Below are positions 37,019 through 46,434 of a stretch of 64,000 nt of DNA, one piece after another (within the stretch, counting starts at the first letter, position 1; every line of letters begins with the position of its first letter). The notes beneath the pieces are model-generated. The model had not been told where the DNA came from and did not search any database. It was given only the letters and a program-made list of their open reading frames with translations. Made by a program: the position numbers and the translations under genes. The DNA is from Massilia sp. ST3 (GTDB taxonomy: Bacteria; Pseudomonadota; Gammaproteobacteria; Burkholderiales; Burkholderiaceae_D). The DNA is taken from assembly GCF_018119405.1 (NCBI RefSeq), contig NZ_JAGPWC010000017.1:23568-87567 (forward strand). Direction: 5' to 3'.

Positions 37019-37957
37019 TCAGCCCTGCTGCACCAGCGCCAGCACGCGCTCGAGCGAAGCCTGGTCGACCAGGGCTTCACCGACGAGCACCGGGTCGATG
37101 CGCTTGGCCATGCCGATCAGGGTCTTGCTCGGGGCGCATTCGATCACTTGCGTGACACCGTCAAGCGCCATCTTCTGCATGGTCTCGACCCAGCGCACCG
37201 GGCCGGCGGCCTGGCGCACCAGGGCGTCCTTGATCTGTTCCGGATCGTTCAGGACGGCCACGTCGACGTTGTTGATGACGGCGATCTGCGGCGCGGCGAA
37301 GCTGAGCTTGGCCATGTAGTCGCGCAGGCGGTCCGAGGCGGGCTTGAGCAGCGACGAGTGGAAAGGCGCCGACACCGCCAGCTTCATGGCGCGCTTGGCG
37401 CCCTTGGCCTTGGCGAGCTCGCAGGCGCGCTCGACGGCCGCGGTATGGCCGGCGATGACGATCTGGGTCGGCTCGTTGAAGTTCACGGCCTCGACCACTT
37501 CGCCCTGGGCGGCGTCGGCGCAGACTGCGCGCACGTCCTCGGCCTGCAGGCCGAGGATGACGGCCATGCCGCCCTGCCCGACCGGCACCGCGTCCTGCAT
37601 CGATTGCGCGCGGAAGCGCACCAGCGGCACGGCGTCCTTGAACGGGATCACGCCCGCGGCGACCAGGGCCGAGTACTCGCCCAGGCTATGGCCGGCCACC
37701 ACCGATGGCGCCGGGCCGCCGGCCGCGATCCAGGCGCGGTAGACGGCGACGGCGGCGGTCAGCATGACCGGCTGGGTGTTGGTGGTGAGGTCGAGGTCTT
37801 CCTTCGGACCTTCGGCGATCAGGCGGGCCAGGTCGAAGCCCAGGGCATCGGATGCCTCGGCGACGGTCTGCTCGACCACCGGGTTGCCGGCGAAGCCGTT
37901 CAGCATGCCGACGGCCTGGGCGCCCTGGCCCGTGAACAGGAATGCGAATTTGCTCAT
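37019..37957 (-). CDS. fabD: Malonyl-CoA:ACP transacylase FabD
   Basis: Loads malonyl groups on the acyl carrier protein. The 312-residue protein starts MSKFAFLFTGQGAQAVGML; the catalytic Ser is in VAGHSLGEYSALVAAG near residue 93, and a conserved His is in SAPFHSSLL. The gene is 29 bp before fabG in the direction of transcription. Confidence 0.96.
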   Translation of the reverse strand: MSKFAFLFTGQGAQAVGMLNGFAGNPVVEQTVAEASDALGFDLARLIAEGPKEDLDLTTNTQPVMLTAAVAVYRAWIAAGGPAPSVVAGHSLGEYSALVAAGVIPFKDAVPLVRFRAQSMQDAVPVGQGGMAVILGLQAEDVRAVCADAAQGEVVEAVNFNEPTQIVIAGHTAAVERACELAKAKGAKRAMKLAVSAPFHSSLLKPASDRLRDYMAKLSFAAPQIAVINNVDVAVLNDPEQIKDALVRQAAGPVRWVETMQKMALDGVTQVIECAPSKTLIGMAKRIDPVLVGEALVDQASLERVLALVQQG

Positions 37958-38009
37958 CTTGTTATTGTCCTTGTTGGGTTGTTCCGAATCGCGCAGCGCA
38001 GTGGCCTGG

Positions 38010-38996
38010 TTACATGCGCACCAGGGCCGCGCCCCAGGTGAAGCCGCCGCCCACGCCTTCCATCAGCACGTTCTGGCCCTTCTTGATGCGGCCGTCGCGC
38101 ACGGCCTGGTCCAGCGCCAGCGGGATCGAGGCGGCCGAGGTGTTGCCGTGCTCGCCGACGGTCACGACCATCTTCTCGATCGGGAGATCGAGCTTCTTGG
38201 CGGTGCCCTTCATGATGCGCAGGTTGGCCTGGTGCGGCACCAGCCAGTCGATGTCGGAAGGACGCATCTGCGCCATGCCGAGCACCTCGTGCGCCACTTC
38301 CTCGAGCACGGTGACGGCCAGCTTGAACACCGCCGGGCCGTCCATGTAGAGGAAGCCGCTGCCGGCGATCGCGCCCTGGGCCAGGTTGCCCGGGACCGAC
38401 AGGATGTGCGAGTGGCGGCCGTCGGCGTGCAGCTTGGAGGCCAGCACGCCCGGCTCGCTGGAAGCTTCCATGACGATGGCGCCGGCGCCGTCGCCGAACA
38501 GCACGCAGGTGGTGCGGTCCGAGAAGTCGAGGATGCGCGAGAAGATCTCGGCGCCGATCACCAGCACGGTCTTGTGCATGCCCGAGCGGATGAAGGCGTC
38601 GGCGGTCGAGACCGCGTAGACGAAGCCGCTGCACACGGCCTGCACGTCGAAGGCGGCGCTGTTGTTCTCCATGCCCAGCTTCTGCTGCACGATGCAGGCG
38701 GTGCTCGGGAAGCTGCCGTGGAAGTCGGGGGTGGAGCTGGCGACGATCACCAGGTCGATGTCGGACGGCTGCTTGCCGGCCATCTCGAGCGCCTTGCGCG
38801 CGGCCTTGACGGCCAGGTCGGACGAGTTCTCGGTGGCGTCCGCATAGTGGCGCGCCTCGATGCCGCTGCGGGTCACGATCCACTCGTGCGAGGTCTCGAT
38901 GCCCTTCTCGGCCAGCTGGGCCGCGAGTTCGTCGTTGGTCACGCGCTTGGCCGGCAGGTAGCTGCCGGTGCCGGTGATTTTGCTATATACAGTCAT
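38010..38996 (-). CDS. fabH: Beta-ketoacyl-ACP synthase III (FabH)
   Basis: Starts fatty acid chains by condensing acetyl-CoA with malonyl-ACP. The 328-residue protein begins [16 protein letters not shown]. The active-site Cys is in [16 protein letters not shown], and catalytic His and Asn are in [10 protein letters not shown] and [15 protein letters not shown]. It is 38 bp after plsX. Confidence 0.96.
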   Translation of the reverse strand: MTVYSKITGTGSYLPAKRVTNDELAAQLAEKGIETSHEWIVTRSGIEARHYADATENSSDLAVKAARKALEMAGKQPSDIDLVIVASSTPDFHGSFPSTACIVQQKLGMENNSAAFDVQAVCSGFVYAVSTADAFIRSGMHKTVLVIGAEIFSRILDFSDRTTCVLFGDGAGAIVMEASSEPGVLASKLHADGRHSHILSVPGNLAQGAIAGSGFLYMDGPAVFKLAVTVLEEVAHEVLGMAQMRPSDIDWLVPHQANLRIMKGTAKKLDLPIEKMVVTVGEHGNTSAASIPLALDQAVRDGRIKKGQNVLMEGVGGGFTWGAALVRM

Positions 38997-39034
38997 TGCT
39001 CCACCATCCTGCTAATTGATTGAGCGAGGCCGAA

Positions 39035-40057
39035 TCAAGCCTGGCGCTCGGGGTCCGGAGACGGCATCAGTTCGGCGATCAGGGCCGACAGCTGCTCTTG
39101 TACATTGTGGGCAGCGGCCTCGTAAGCACGCTTGAGCGCCCATTCGAAAGCATAGGCGTTGGCGCCGCCATGGCTCTTGAACACCAGGCCTTTCAGGCCC
39201 AGCAGCCCGGCGCCGTTATAGCGCTCGGGATTCAGTTTCTTGAGGGCGCCGCGCGCCAGCAGCGCGCCCGCCATCGACAACACGCTTTGCTTGAACACCG
39301 ACTTGACGAAGCGCGACAGGCCTTCGGCCGCCTTCAGGGTGACGTTGCCGACGAAGCCGTCGCACACCACCACGTCGACCGTACCCTTGAAGATGTCGTT
39401 GCCTTCGACATTGCCGAAGAAATTGAGTTTACCGCGCTCGTGGTCGGCGCGCAGCAAGAGTCCGGTTGCCTTGACCACGTCGTTGCCCTTGATGTCCTCG
39501 GTGCCCACGTTGAGCAGGCCGATGGTGGGGCGCTCGATGCCTTCGATGGCCGAGCACAGCACCGAGCCCATGATGGCGAACTGGTGCAGGTGGTCGGGGC
39601 CGCAATCGACGTTGGCGCCGAGGTCGAGCATGTAGGTGGGGCCGTTCTTTTCGTTCGGCATGATCGAGCAGATCGCCGGGCGGTCGACGCCGGCCATGGT
39701 CTTGAGCACATAGCGCGAAACGGCCATCAGGGCGCCGGTGTTGCCGGCCGAGACGCAGGCGGTGGCGCTGCCGTCCTTGACCAGTTCGATGGCGACGCGC
39801 ATCGACGAGTCCTTCTTGCGGCGCAGGGCCACTTCGACCGGGTCGTCCATGGCCACCACTTCGGTCGCGTTCTTGATCGAGATGCGCGGATGGGTCTCCG
39901 CGCGGCATTTCTTGAGTTCGGCGCGCAGCACCTCTTCTGCGCCGACCAGGATCAGTTCGGCGTCAGCTTGCTTTTTTAGAAAGGAAAGGGCTGCCGGAAT
40001 AGTAACTGAGGGGCCGTGATCGCCGCCCATGCAGTCAATGGAAATTTTAATTGTCAT
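39035..40057 (-). CDS. plsX: Phosphate acyltransferase PlsX
   Basis: Makes acyl-phosphate from acyl-ACP for phospholipid synthesis. The 340-residue protein begins [20 protein letters not shown], the family start, and has [15 protein letters not shown] sequence ([17 protein letters not shown]) and [16 protein letters not shown]. Located between rpmF and fabH as in most proteobacteria. Confidence 0.96.
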   Translation of the reverse strand: MTIKISIDCMGGDHGPSVTIPAALSFLKKQADAELILVGAEEVLRAELKKCRAETHPRISIKNATEVVAMDDPVEVALRRKKDSSMRVAIELVKDGSATACVSAGNTGALMAVSRYVLKTMAGVDRPAICSIMPNEKNGPTYMLDLGANVDCGPDHLHQFAIMGSVLCSAIEGIERPTIGLLNVGTEDIKGNDVVKATGLLLRADHERGKLNFFGNVEGNDIFKGTVDVVVCDGFVGNVTLKAAEGLSRFVKSVFKQSVLSMAGALLARGALKKLNPERYNGAGLLGLKGLVFKSHGGANAYAFEWALKRAYEAAAHNVQEQLSALIAELMPSPDPERQA

Positions 40058-40194
40058 TTGTCGGGAAGTTGCCGCAAGTTACGCACAGCGGGCGGCAAGA
40101 TGGGATCGGGGCGTGGCGCAAGGCCGGCCGGAGTCCGCGCGAGTGTAAATGACGGTGTGCAAGCTTGAATTGCAGCCGAACACGGGGTAACACG

Positions 40195-40240
40195 CAAAGA
40201 AAAAGCGGCGCCACGAAGTTAACCTACGTTGCACCGCTTT
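40195..40240 (-). terminator. Candidate terminator or attenuator after rpmF
   Basis: On the minus strand AAAGCGGTGC pairs, with one mismatch, with GCGCCGCTTT across an 18- to 20-base loop, followed by TTTTTCTTT. It lies about 30 bp after rpmF, and could lower transcription into plsX. Confidence 0.45.
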
Positions 40241-40266
40241 CATGGTACTGAAAGACAAGACGGCGA

Positions 40267-40449
40267 TTACTCGTCGTTCTTGGTCTTCAGGACTTTGCGA
40301 CCACGGTAGAAGCCGTTCGGGCTGATGTGGTGACGCAGGTGGGTCTCGCCGGTGGTCGGCTCGACTGCCAGGTTCGGCGCGGTCAGGAAATCGTGCGAAC
40401 GGTGCATGCCGCGCTTCGAAGGGGACTTCTTATTCTGTTGAACTGCCAT
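40267..40449 (-). CDS. rpmF: Ribosomal protein bL32
   Basis: A 60-residue basic protein beginning [20 protein letters not shown], the standard start of bL32. [20 protein letters not shown] is the C-terminal half. No zinc Cys are present, which fits the Cys-free form. It is preceded by yceD and followed by plsX, the common order. Confidence 0.97.
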   Translation of the reverse strand: MAVQQNKKSPSKRGMHRSHDFLTAPNLAVEPTTGETHLRHHISPNGFYRGRKVLKTKNDE

Positions 40450-40680
40450 GATGACTCCTAATACATAAGTTCTAAAATTCTAACACATTCGACTTGCAAA
40501 TACATGCGCATCGAGTATCCCACCGGCAATTCTTAGAATGATGCTCCATGAATGCCGACATGTTTTAACGCTGCCTACATCTACTGCCTACTGCCATACT
40601 CGACTGCTGCACGCGTTTGACACGTTCTTTGCGTACTACCGTCTTGGACTGCCACTGCGGTACTACAAATTTTGTACTGA

Positions 40681-41178
40681 TTACTCTGACTTGAGATTCT
40701 TGAGGCCGGCGAACGGCGAAACCTTGTCGGTCTTCAGGCTGTCCAGGAGCTTGGTGTCCGGACAGACATCGTGTTTCGGTGCCTGCGGCAGGGCCAGCAG
40801 GGCTTCGTCCTCGAGCAGCTCGCGGATGTCGCAGGCATGGCTGCCGACGATCACGTCGATGCTCTCGTCGTCGAGGATTTCCTCGATCTGGTCGGCTTCC
40901 TCGTCGTCCTTGCCGAGCACCAGCATGGTGGACGAATCGATTTCATAAGCAAAGGGCTGCAGGCAACGCTGGCATACCAGCTGCACGGGACCAGCCACCG
41001 ACAGGGTCATCGAAGGGTAGCCCTGGCGGGTCTGCCCGCCCTCGATGGACCAGCGGATCTCGCCGCTCCGGTCGGCGCAATCGGCAGCCAGCCGGGGCAT
41101 TTCAGCCACGGGCGTCGTACCTTCACGCTGCCCGCCATTCCGACAAAACTCAAAAGCGTCAATGACAAAAGCGCTCAT
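40681..41178 (-). CDS. YceD/DUF177 family protein
   Basis: A 165-residue protein of the DUF177 family, which in plants and bacteria is linked to 23S rRNA or large-subunit biogenesis. The conserved LVCQRCLQPF is present in the middle, and ICDIRELLEDEALLALPQAP-like sequence, ACDIRELLEDEALLALPQAP, comes near the end with the acidic region before it. It is the first gene of the rpmF-plsX-fab string. Between it and rpmF lie 231 bp with no gene. Confidence 0.92.
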   Translation of the reverse strand: MSAFVIDAFEFCRNGGQREGTTPVAEMPRLAADCADRSGEIRWSIEGGQTRQGYPSMTLSVAGPVQLVCQRCLQPFAYEIDSSTMLVLGKDDEEADQIEEILDDESIDVIVGSHACDIRELLEDEALLALPQAPKHDVCPDTKLLDSLKTDKVSPFAGLKNLKSE

Positions 41179-41359
41179 TTGGAAGGTTCCCCGGAAAACC
41201 TGCGATAATAACAGGCTTCTCGCTGCAGAGTCAAAAACTTGCGCTGTTTTTTGGGCGCCGGGCGCTGCGCTGTTGCGGCAAGCTCGATATTCATCGGACT
41301 TGCTTGTCGGGAAGCAGCTATCTAGTTGTTTTACCTATGGTTTTCCCTACCCGGCCGAC

Positions 41360-41974
41360 ATGATACCAAGTTCCCCGCCCGCGCGTCTAATCCTTGCTTC
41401 CAGCTCCGCCTACCGGCGTGAGCTGCTGGCCCGCCTGGGCCTGCCCTTCGAGGCCGTCGCGCCCCACATCGACGAGACCCCGCTGCCCGGCGAAGCCCCG
41501 CAGGACACCGCCCTGCGCCTGGCGCGCGAAAAGGCCGCGGCCATCGCCGCCCTGCATCCCGGCGCGCTCGTGATCGGCTCGGACCAGGTCGCCACCCTCG
41601 ACGGTTTACAAATCGGCAAGCCGGGCGACCATGCGCGCGCCCTGGCCCAGCTCCAGCTGATGCGCGGGCGCCAGGTGGTGTTCCATACGGCCCTGTGCCT
41701 GTGGGACGGGCGCGTGGCCAACCCCGCCCGCGCCGCGCAGCTGGAGAACGTGCAGGTGTTCGTGCACTTCCGCGACCTGCCGGATGCCGAGCTGGACGCC
41801 TACCTGCGCATCGAGCAGCCCTACGATTGCGCGGGCAGCGCCAAGAACGAAGGCCTGGGCATCGCCCTGATCGAACGGATCGACTCTTCCGACCCCACCG
41901 CCCTCACCGGCCTGCCCCTGATCGCCCTTACCGGCATGCTGCGGCGCGCGGGGGTTCGCTTTTTTGGTACCTGA
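41360..41974 (+). CDS. Maf-like nucleotide pyrophosphatase (YceF type)
   Basis: A Maf/HAM1-fold enzyme that hydrolyses modified nucleoside triphosphates; the YceF group prefers 7-methyl-GTP. The ATG at 41360 gives 204 residues. The N-terminal LILASSSAYRRELLARLG has the conserved Ser-Arg loop, and VIGSDQVATLDG and YDCAGSAKNEGLGI mark the family. It diverges from yceD across about 180 bp. The open frame extends upstream to 41045, but that part overlaps yceD. Confidence 0.92.
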   Translation: MIPSSPPARLILASSSAYRRELLARLGLPFEAVAPHIDETPLPGEAPQDTALRLAREKAAAIAALHPGALVIGSDQVATLDGLQIGKPGDHARALAQLQLMRGRQVVFHTALCLWDGRVANPARAAQLENVQVFVHFRDLPDAELDAYLRIEQPYDCAGSAKNEGLGIALIERIDSSDPTALTGLPLIALTGMLRRAGVRFFGT

Positions 41975-42003
41975 GTGGTACCTGACTTATATATAGTGTA
42001 TTT

Positions 42004-42753
42004 ATGGCTGGCACGCTTTTCCTGATTCCGAACACCCTTGGCCCGGTCGAACCGGTTTCCGGCGCCCTTTCCGCCCTGCTCCCGACCCAGGTCCAGGCCG
42101 TGACCTCGCAACTCGACTATTTCGTGGCCGAAAACGCCAAGACGGCGCGCGCCTTCCTGAAACTGGTGGCGATCGACCATCCGCTGGCGAAACCGCTGCA
42201 GGAAATCGAGATCGCCGAGCTGAACGTCAACACCCCGGCCCAGGCTCTGAACCAGCTGCTGGCGCCGCTGCTGGCCGGACGCGACGCCGGCCTGGTGTCC
42301 GAGGCGGGCGTGCCGGCGGTGGCCGATCCGGGCGCCGACCTGGTGCGCCTGGCCCACCAGCACGGGATTCCGGTGCGGCCGCTGGTGGGGCCGTCCTCGC
42401 TGCTGCTGGCCGTGATGGCCAGCGGGCTGAATGGGCAGAGCTTCGCGTTCAACGGCTACCTGCCGACCGATGCGGGGCAGCGCAGCAAGCGCATCCAGCA
42501 GCTGGAGGGGCGCTCGCGCAGCGAGAAGCAGACCCAGCTGTTCATCGAGACGCCCTACCGCAACGGGGCGATGCTGGAGGCGCTGGTGGCGGCCTGCCAG
42601 CCGGGGACGCTCATTTGTGTGGCGACCGATCTGACGCTTGCCAGCGAATCGGTGAAGACGCTCACGGCGGCGAAGTGGAAGGCGCAGCTGGCTTCAGGGA
42701 AGGCGCCGGAGTTTCATAAGAAGCCGACGGTGTTTTTGTTGTTGGGGCAGTAA
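42004..42753 (+). CDS. SAM-dependent methyltransferase, RsmI/tetrapyrrole-methylase family
   Basis: A 249-residue protein starting GTLFLIPNTLGPVEPV. VSEAGVPAVADPGADLVRLA is the family motif shared with RsmI and the precorrin methylases, and VGPSSLLLAVMASGL follows. The rest differs enough from RsmI that a separate paralogue is likely, of the kind found after Maf in betaproteobacteria. The substrate is unknown. It begins 29 bp after the maf gene, in the same direction. Confidence 0.87.
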   Translation: MAGTLFLIPNTLGPVEPVSGALSALLPTQVQAVTSQLDYFVAENAKTARAFLKLVAIDHPLAKPLQEIEIAELNVNTPAQALNQLLAPLLAGRDAGLVSEAGVPAVADPGADLVRLAHQHGIPVRPLVGPSSLLLAVMASGLNGQSFAFNGYLPTDAGQRSKRIQQLEGRSRSEKQTQLFIETPYRNGAMLEALVAACQPGTLICVATDLTLASESVKTLTAAKWKAQLASGKAPEFHKKPTVFLLLGQ

Positions 42754-42775
42754 TCAAGCTGGTAGCTGCGGAGCA

Positions 42776-42865
42776 AACTTGGGTCCCCGCCTTCGCGGGG
42801 ATGACGACTCAACCGTAAGTGGCAAGCTCATGCACGCCATCCCCGCGGAGGCGGGGAACCAGGTT
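42776..42865. repeat. REPIN-like pair, family A, imperfect copy
   Basis: Left arm 42776-42806 (CTTGGGTCCCCGC-CTTC-GCGGGG) and inverted right arm 42835-42865 (CCTGGTTCCCCGC-CTCC-GCGGGG), between two convergent genes. The stem is kept while the loops differ from the copy at 21311. Confidence 0.8.
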
Positions 42866-42882
42866 TGCCAGCGGACCAGTTA

Positions 42883-44151
42883 CTAGTGCACATCGTGCGT
42901 CAGCTCCCGCACCCAATTGAACGCCGCCAGCTCGATCTCCCGGATCTCGGTCACCGTCAGCCCCACCCTCCTCAGCGCCGTCGCCAGCTTGCGCCCGCAA
43001 TCCGCCGCCTCCAGCAACTCGGCAACGTGCAGCATGAGGCCGAAATCCCCTTCCCGGTCCAGCAGCGCTGCGCGCACGTCGTGGGCCACCTCGACATTGT
43101 CGAGGATGTCCACCATCGGCACCGAGAACAGCGCATCCGCCAGCGACATGATGCCCACCGTGAAAGCGCGGTCGGCGCTGGCCGTGTCGCCGGGGCGCAC
43201 GTGCTGGGTCATCATCTCGAGCAGCTTGCCGCGCGTCGTGGCCAGCTGCAGCAGGGGCGAATCAAGGTCGGCCCGGGCCCCGGCCGAGGTGTAGACCAGG
43301 ATCTGCAGCCAGCGCGACAGCTGGCGCCGCCCGAGCTGGGTCAGCGCCTGCGACAGCGACTCGATCTGCGGGCCCGGGGCGGCGCGGCTGTTCACCAGGC
43401 GCAGCAGGTTTAGGCTGATCAGGGCGTCGCGCTTGACCGCCGATTCGATCGCCTGGCTGTCGGCGTTCGAGTTGACCAGCTCCAGCAGGCGCAGGATGCC
43501 CATTTCCGACGGCGTGATCTTCTTGCCGGTCAGGATCACGGGACGGGCAAAATAATAGCCCTGGAAGTATTCGAAGCCCAGCTCCATGCACAGGCGGAAC
43601 TCATCCAGGGTTTCGACCTTCTCCGCCAGCAGCTTCTTGCCGGTGCCTTTGAGCGAATCGGCCAGGCGCGCCAGCGCCTCGGGCGGCATGCCCTTGACGT
43701 CGACCTTGATCACGTCGACCAGGGCCACCAGCTTGTCGAGCTCGGCCGAATGCTCGATCACGTCGTCGACCGCGAACTTGAAGCCCAGCTCCTTGAGCTC
43801 GGCGACGCGCGCCAGCAGCTTCTCGGACGGCTGCACCGTTTCGAGGATCTCGAGGATGACCTTGTGGGCCGGCAGGAAACGGACGAAGTCGCTCATCAGG
43901 ACCACTTCGTCGACGTTGACGAAGGCCAGCTGCTCGCCCACCACCTGCTCCATGCCGAGCTGGGAGGCGTGGGAAATCACGGCGGCAGTCGCCGCCGCGC
44001 CATCGGTCAGCTTGGCGTCGTCATCCTCGCCGGCCGCGCGAAACAAGAGCTCGAAGGCAACCAGGTGCTGGTCACGGCCGAGGATGGGCTGGCGGGCGAG
44101 GAAAAAATCGTTGGACGGCACGGACACCGCTGCCGTCGGATCGACATGCAT
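42883..44151 (-). CDS. EAL-HDOD signalling protein with degenerate EAL
   Basis: A 422-residue cytoplasmic protein. The N-terminal 200 residues have an EAL fold beginning ARQPILGRDQHLVAFELLF, in which the catalytic EAL triad has become ELL and other metal ligands are absent, so cyclic di-GMP hydrolysis is unlikely. The C-terminal half is an HDOD domain (MGILRLLELVNSNADSQAIE, LLRLVNSRA). Proteins of this layout (YuxH/CdgJ type) control motility in Vibrio and others. Convergent with the methyltransferase gene. Confidence 0.88.
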   Translation of the reverse strand: MHVDPTAAVSVPSNDFFLARQPILGRDQHLVAFELLFRAAGEDDDAKLTDGAAATAAVISHASQLGMEQVVGEQLAFVNVDEVVLMSDFVRFLPAHKVILEILETVQPSEKLLARVAELKELGFKFAVDDVIEHSAELDKLVALVDVIKVDVKGMPPEALARLADSLKGTGKKLLAEKVETLDEFRLCMELGFEYFQGYYFARPVILTGKKITPSEMGILRLLELVNSNADSQAIESAVKRDALISLNLLRLVNSRAAPGPQIESLSQALTQLGRRQLSRWLQILVYTSAGARADLDSPLLQLATTRGKLLEMMTQHVRPGDTASADRAFTVGIMSLADALFSVPMVDILDNVEVAHDVRAALLDREGDFGLMLHVAELLEAADCGRKLATALRRVGLTVTEIREIELAAFNWVRELTHDVH

Positions 44152-44279
44152 CTAATACTCCTGGGTAACTTTGCGGCGCGATGCGCCGCGCGGGGCGGAG
44201 GGTCGCACGGTCCGCCTATCTTGACTATACTACAAAAACACTAACATTAGCATTTCGACATCGCATCAAGATGTTACCG

Positions 44280-45455
44280 TTATCCGCGACCGCCGCCGGA
44301 ACGCGGGCCCTTGCGTGCGCCGGGCGCCGCGGCGCGCGGGCCATCGCCCTTCGCCGGACGGGCCCCGGCGCCCTGGGGACGACGTCCCTCGGCTGCAGGA
44401 GTGCGCTCGCCACCGGCGGCGCGCGCCGGACGGCCCGGATTCTCTTCGCGGCCCGGCATGCTCTGGCCCGGCAGGCGCAGGCTGCCCTTGCCCGACAGCG
44501 GGCTGGCGCGGCGCGCATTGCCGACCGGTGCGCGCGGCGCGTCGCCGACCAGGCGGCCGGCGGCGGCGCCCGTCACCTGGGTGCCCTTCTCGATCGTGAA
44601 GCGGGCGCCCGCGTCCTTGCCCAGCACGCGCACCAGGTAGGGCATCACTTCGCGCAGCATCGGTTCCAGTGTGTAGGGCGGGTTCAGGATGAACATGCCG
44701 CTGCTGTGCAGGCCATGGCCGTCCGGGGTCGGGGTGCGCGTGGTCAGGGTGACGTTCAGCCACTCCTTGGCCGGCAGGCGCTTGAGGCGGTCGGCGAACT
44801 GGCGCGACTCCATGCGCTGCAGCACCGGATACCAGACCGCGTAGATACCGCTCGGGAATTTACCCAAGGCCTCGTCGAGGGCGTCGCGCACGCGGCGGTA
44901 GTCGTCCTTGATCTCGTAGGGCGGGTCGATCAGCACCAGGGCGCGGCGCGAAGGCGGCGGCAGCAGCGCCTTGAGGCTGTTGAAGCCGTCGCCATGCTCG
45001 ATGATCACGCGGCTGCCGCGCGAACGCTCGCCCTGCTCGGCCTTGTGCGCTTCCACCTTGCGGAAGTTCTCGGCCAGGATGCGGCAGTCGGACGGGTGGA
45101 GCTCGAACAGGCGCAGCCGGTCCTGTTCGCGCGACACCTGCTCGGCCACGTAGGGCGAGCCGGGGTAGTAGCGCATCTTGCCGCTCGGGTTCATGCCCTT
45201 GACCAGGTCCATGTAGGGCACCAGCGGCGCCGGCAGGTCGGTGCAGGTCCAGAGCGGGCCGATCCCGGTGTCGAATTCCGCGTTCTTGGTGGCCTGGGCG
45301 CTGTCGAGCGCGTAGACGCCGGCGCCGGAGTGGGTGTCGATATAGGTGTAGGCGGCGTCCTTCTGGTTCATGTACAGGTGCAGCTGGACCTGGACGAAGT
45401 GCTTCAGGACGTCGGCGTGGTTGCCCGCATGGAAGGCGTGGCGATAGCTCAGCAT
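44280..45455 (-). CDS. rlmJ: 23S rRNA A2030 N6-methyltransferase RlmJ, with long C-terminal tail
   Basis: Methylates adenine 2030 in 23S rRNA. It begins MLSYRHAFHAGNHADVLKHF, the invariant start of RlmJ. Catalytic NPPYTLE-type sequence is present as FILNPPYTLEPMLREVMPYL, and LIDPPYEIKDDY gives the N6-methylase DPPY. The body ends near residue 285; the last 105 residues are Arg-, Gly- and Pro-rich (for example GERTPAAEGRRPQGAGARPA), strongly basic, with no counterpart in E. coli RlmJ. This tail could bind RNA. Confidence 0.93.
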   Translation of the reverse strand: MLSYRHAFHAGNHADVLKHFVQVQLHLYMNQKDAAYTYIDTHSGAGVYALDSAQATKNAEFDTGIGPLWTCTDLPAPLVPYMDLVKGMNPSGKMRYYPGSPYVAEQVSREQDRLRLFELHPSDCRILAENFRKVEAHKAEQGERSRGSRVIIEHGDGFNSLKALLPPPSRRALVLIDPPYEIKDDYRRVRDALDEALGKFPSGIYAVWYPVLQRMESRQFADRLKRLPAKEWLNVTLTTRTPTPDGHGLHSSGMFILNPPYTLEPMLREVMPYLVRVLGKDAGARFTIEKGTQVTGAAAGRLVGDAPRAPVGNARRASPLSGKGSLRLPGQSMPGREENPGRPARAAGGERTPAAEGRRPQGAGARPAKGDGPRAAAPGARKGPRSGGGRG

Positions 45456-45557
45456 AGGCTGGAATTCCTCGAGAATGATGGCGCCGCGTGGTGGAGAACG
45501 GCGTGATGGGCGCCATTATCCACTACAAACGGTACAAGCACGGCGAATTGGATGAGC

Positions 45558-45667
45558 CGTAGGGTCGGCAGGTTTCCTGCCGACGCGTTCAACCGGCGTC
45601 GAACGGACGATGCGCGGCAAATCAATATGCGCTCGGACGCGTTGGCGGCGGAGCCGCCAACCCTAGC
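45558..45667. repeat. REPIN-like pair, family B
   Basis: The left arm is GTAGGGTCGGCAGG-TTT-CCTGCCGACGCG. The inverted right arm is CTAGGGTTGGCGGC-TCC-GCCGCCAACGCG. The stems differ in sequence but both pair. It lies between rlmJ and the end of the lipoprotein operon. Confidence 0.85.
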
Positions 45668-45668
45668 G

Positions 45669-45703
45669 GCAAAATAAAAGGCCGTGGCGCATGGCCACGG
45701 CCT
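45669..45703 (-). terminator. Rho-independent terminator of the lpoB-type operon
   Basis: On the minus strand AGGCCGTGGC and GCCACGGCCT form a perfect 10-bp stem with a 5-base loop, followed by TTTATTTT. It lies about 30 bp past the last gene of the operon. Confidence 0.8.
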
Positions 45704-45732
45704 CTTCCCATCCCCGCAGGGGACGGTGTCGC

Positions 45733-46434
45733 TTAAGCCACCGAGTAATGCATCAGCCGGCGCACCAGCGAACGCGCGGCGCGTTCGATGGCGGCGTGGT
45801 TGCCCAGGTTCTCGACCGGCAGACGCACGCTGGCGGTCAGGTCGCCGTTGCGGATGTCTTTCAGAACCCCCACCAGCTCCCATTCCCCGTTCAGCACCAG
45901 CAGCTCGACTTCGAACACGAAGCGGGCCGCGCCCTTGAGCGAGCTGTACTCGATGTCGCCGCCGCGGCCGCCGGCCGCTTCCTTGCGGTGCAGGACCTTG
46001 CCGTCCAGCACGCGCAGGCTCTGGCGCTTGAGTTCCGCTTCCAGCGCGTTCTGGAACAGCTGGGCGAACTGCGACACCGGGCGCGCAGCCTGGGCCGTAT
46101 TGCGCTCGAAGCCGACGGTCAGGCGGCGGTTCTCTTCCTTGCCCTGGGCCTTGGTGGTCTCCTCGACCAGCAGGCGGTCACGGCCCTGCCAGCCCGGCGG
46201 CAGCTGCTCCAGCTTGCGGTCGAAGTACACGACCATGGCCGGGCGGCGCTGGCCGACGTACCACTGCTGGAAGCTGCCCGCGCCCGGGGTCTCGGCGATC
46301 ATGCCGGCCGGCGCAGGATCGGTATAGCCCTGGACCTGGCCCTGGGCCGGTGGCAAGGTGGCCGGCGCCGTCAGGTTCTGCGCGCCCGCGGCGCCCGCCA
46401 GCGCCACCAGCGCGGCGAAGATCATGCTGCGCAT
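45733..46434 (-). CDS. Unrecognised secreted protein, last gene of the lpoB-type operon
   Basis: A 233-residue exported protein with signal peptide SMIFAALVALAGAAGAQ. The mature part has PAMVVYFDRKLEQLPPGWQG and RLLVEETTKAQGKE, then FAQLFQNALEAELKRQSLRV and RFVFEVELLVLNGEWELVGV. The VQLF/ALEAEL region resembles lipoprotein-type families that contain CsgG- or TolB-N-like folds, though this is guesswork. Its ATG overlaps the stop of the preceding gene by one base, so it is translationally coupled. The longer open frame upstream is a shadow. Confidence 0.75.
   Translation of the reverse strand: MRSMIFAALVALAGAAGAQNLTAPATLPPAQGQVQGYTDPAPAGMIAETPGAGSFQQWYVGQRRPAMVVYFDRKLEQLPPGWQGRDRLLVEETTKAQGKEENRRLTVGFERNTAQAARPVSQFAQLFQNALEAELKRQSLRVLDGKVLHRKEAAGGRGGDIEYSSLKGAARFVFEVELLVLNGEWELVGVLKDIRNGDLTASVRLPVENLGNHAAIERAARSLVRRLMHYSVA

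Noticed and set aside
40538..40948. 136-codon plus-strand open frame between rpmF and yceD
   Set aside because: It overlaps yceD antisense and has no ribosome site or recognisable motif.
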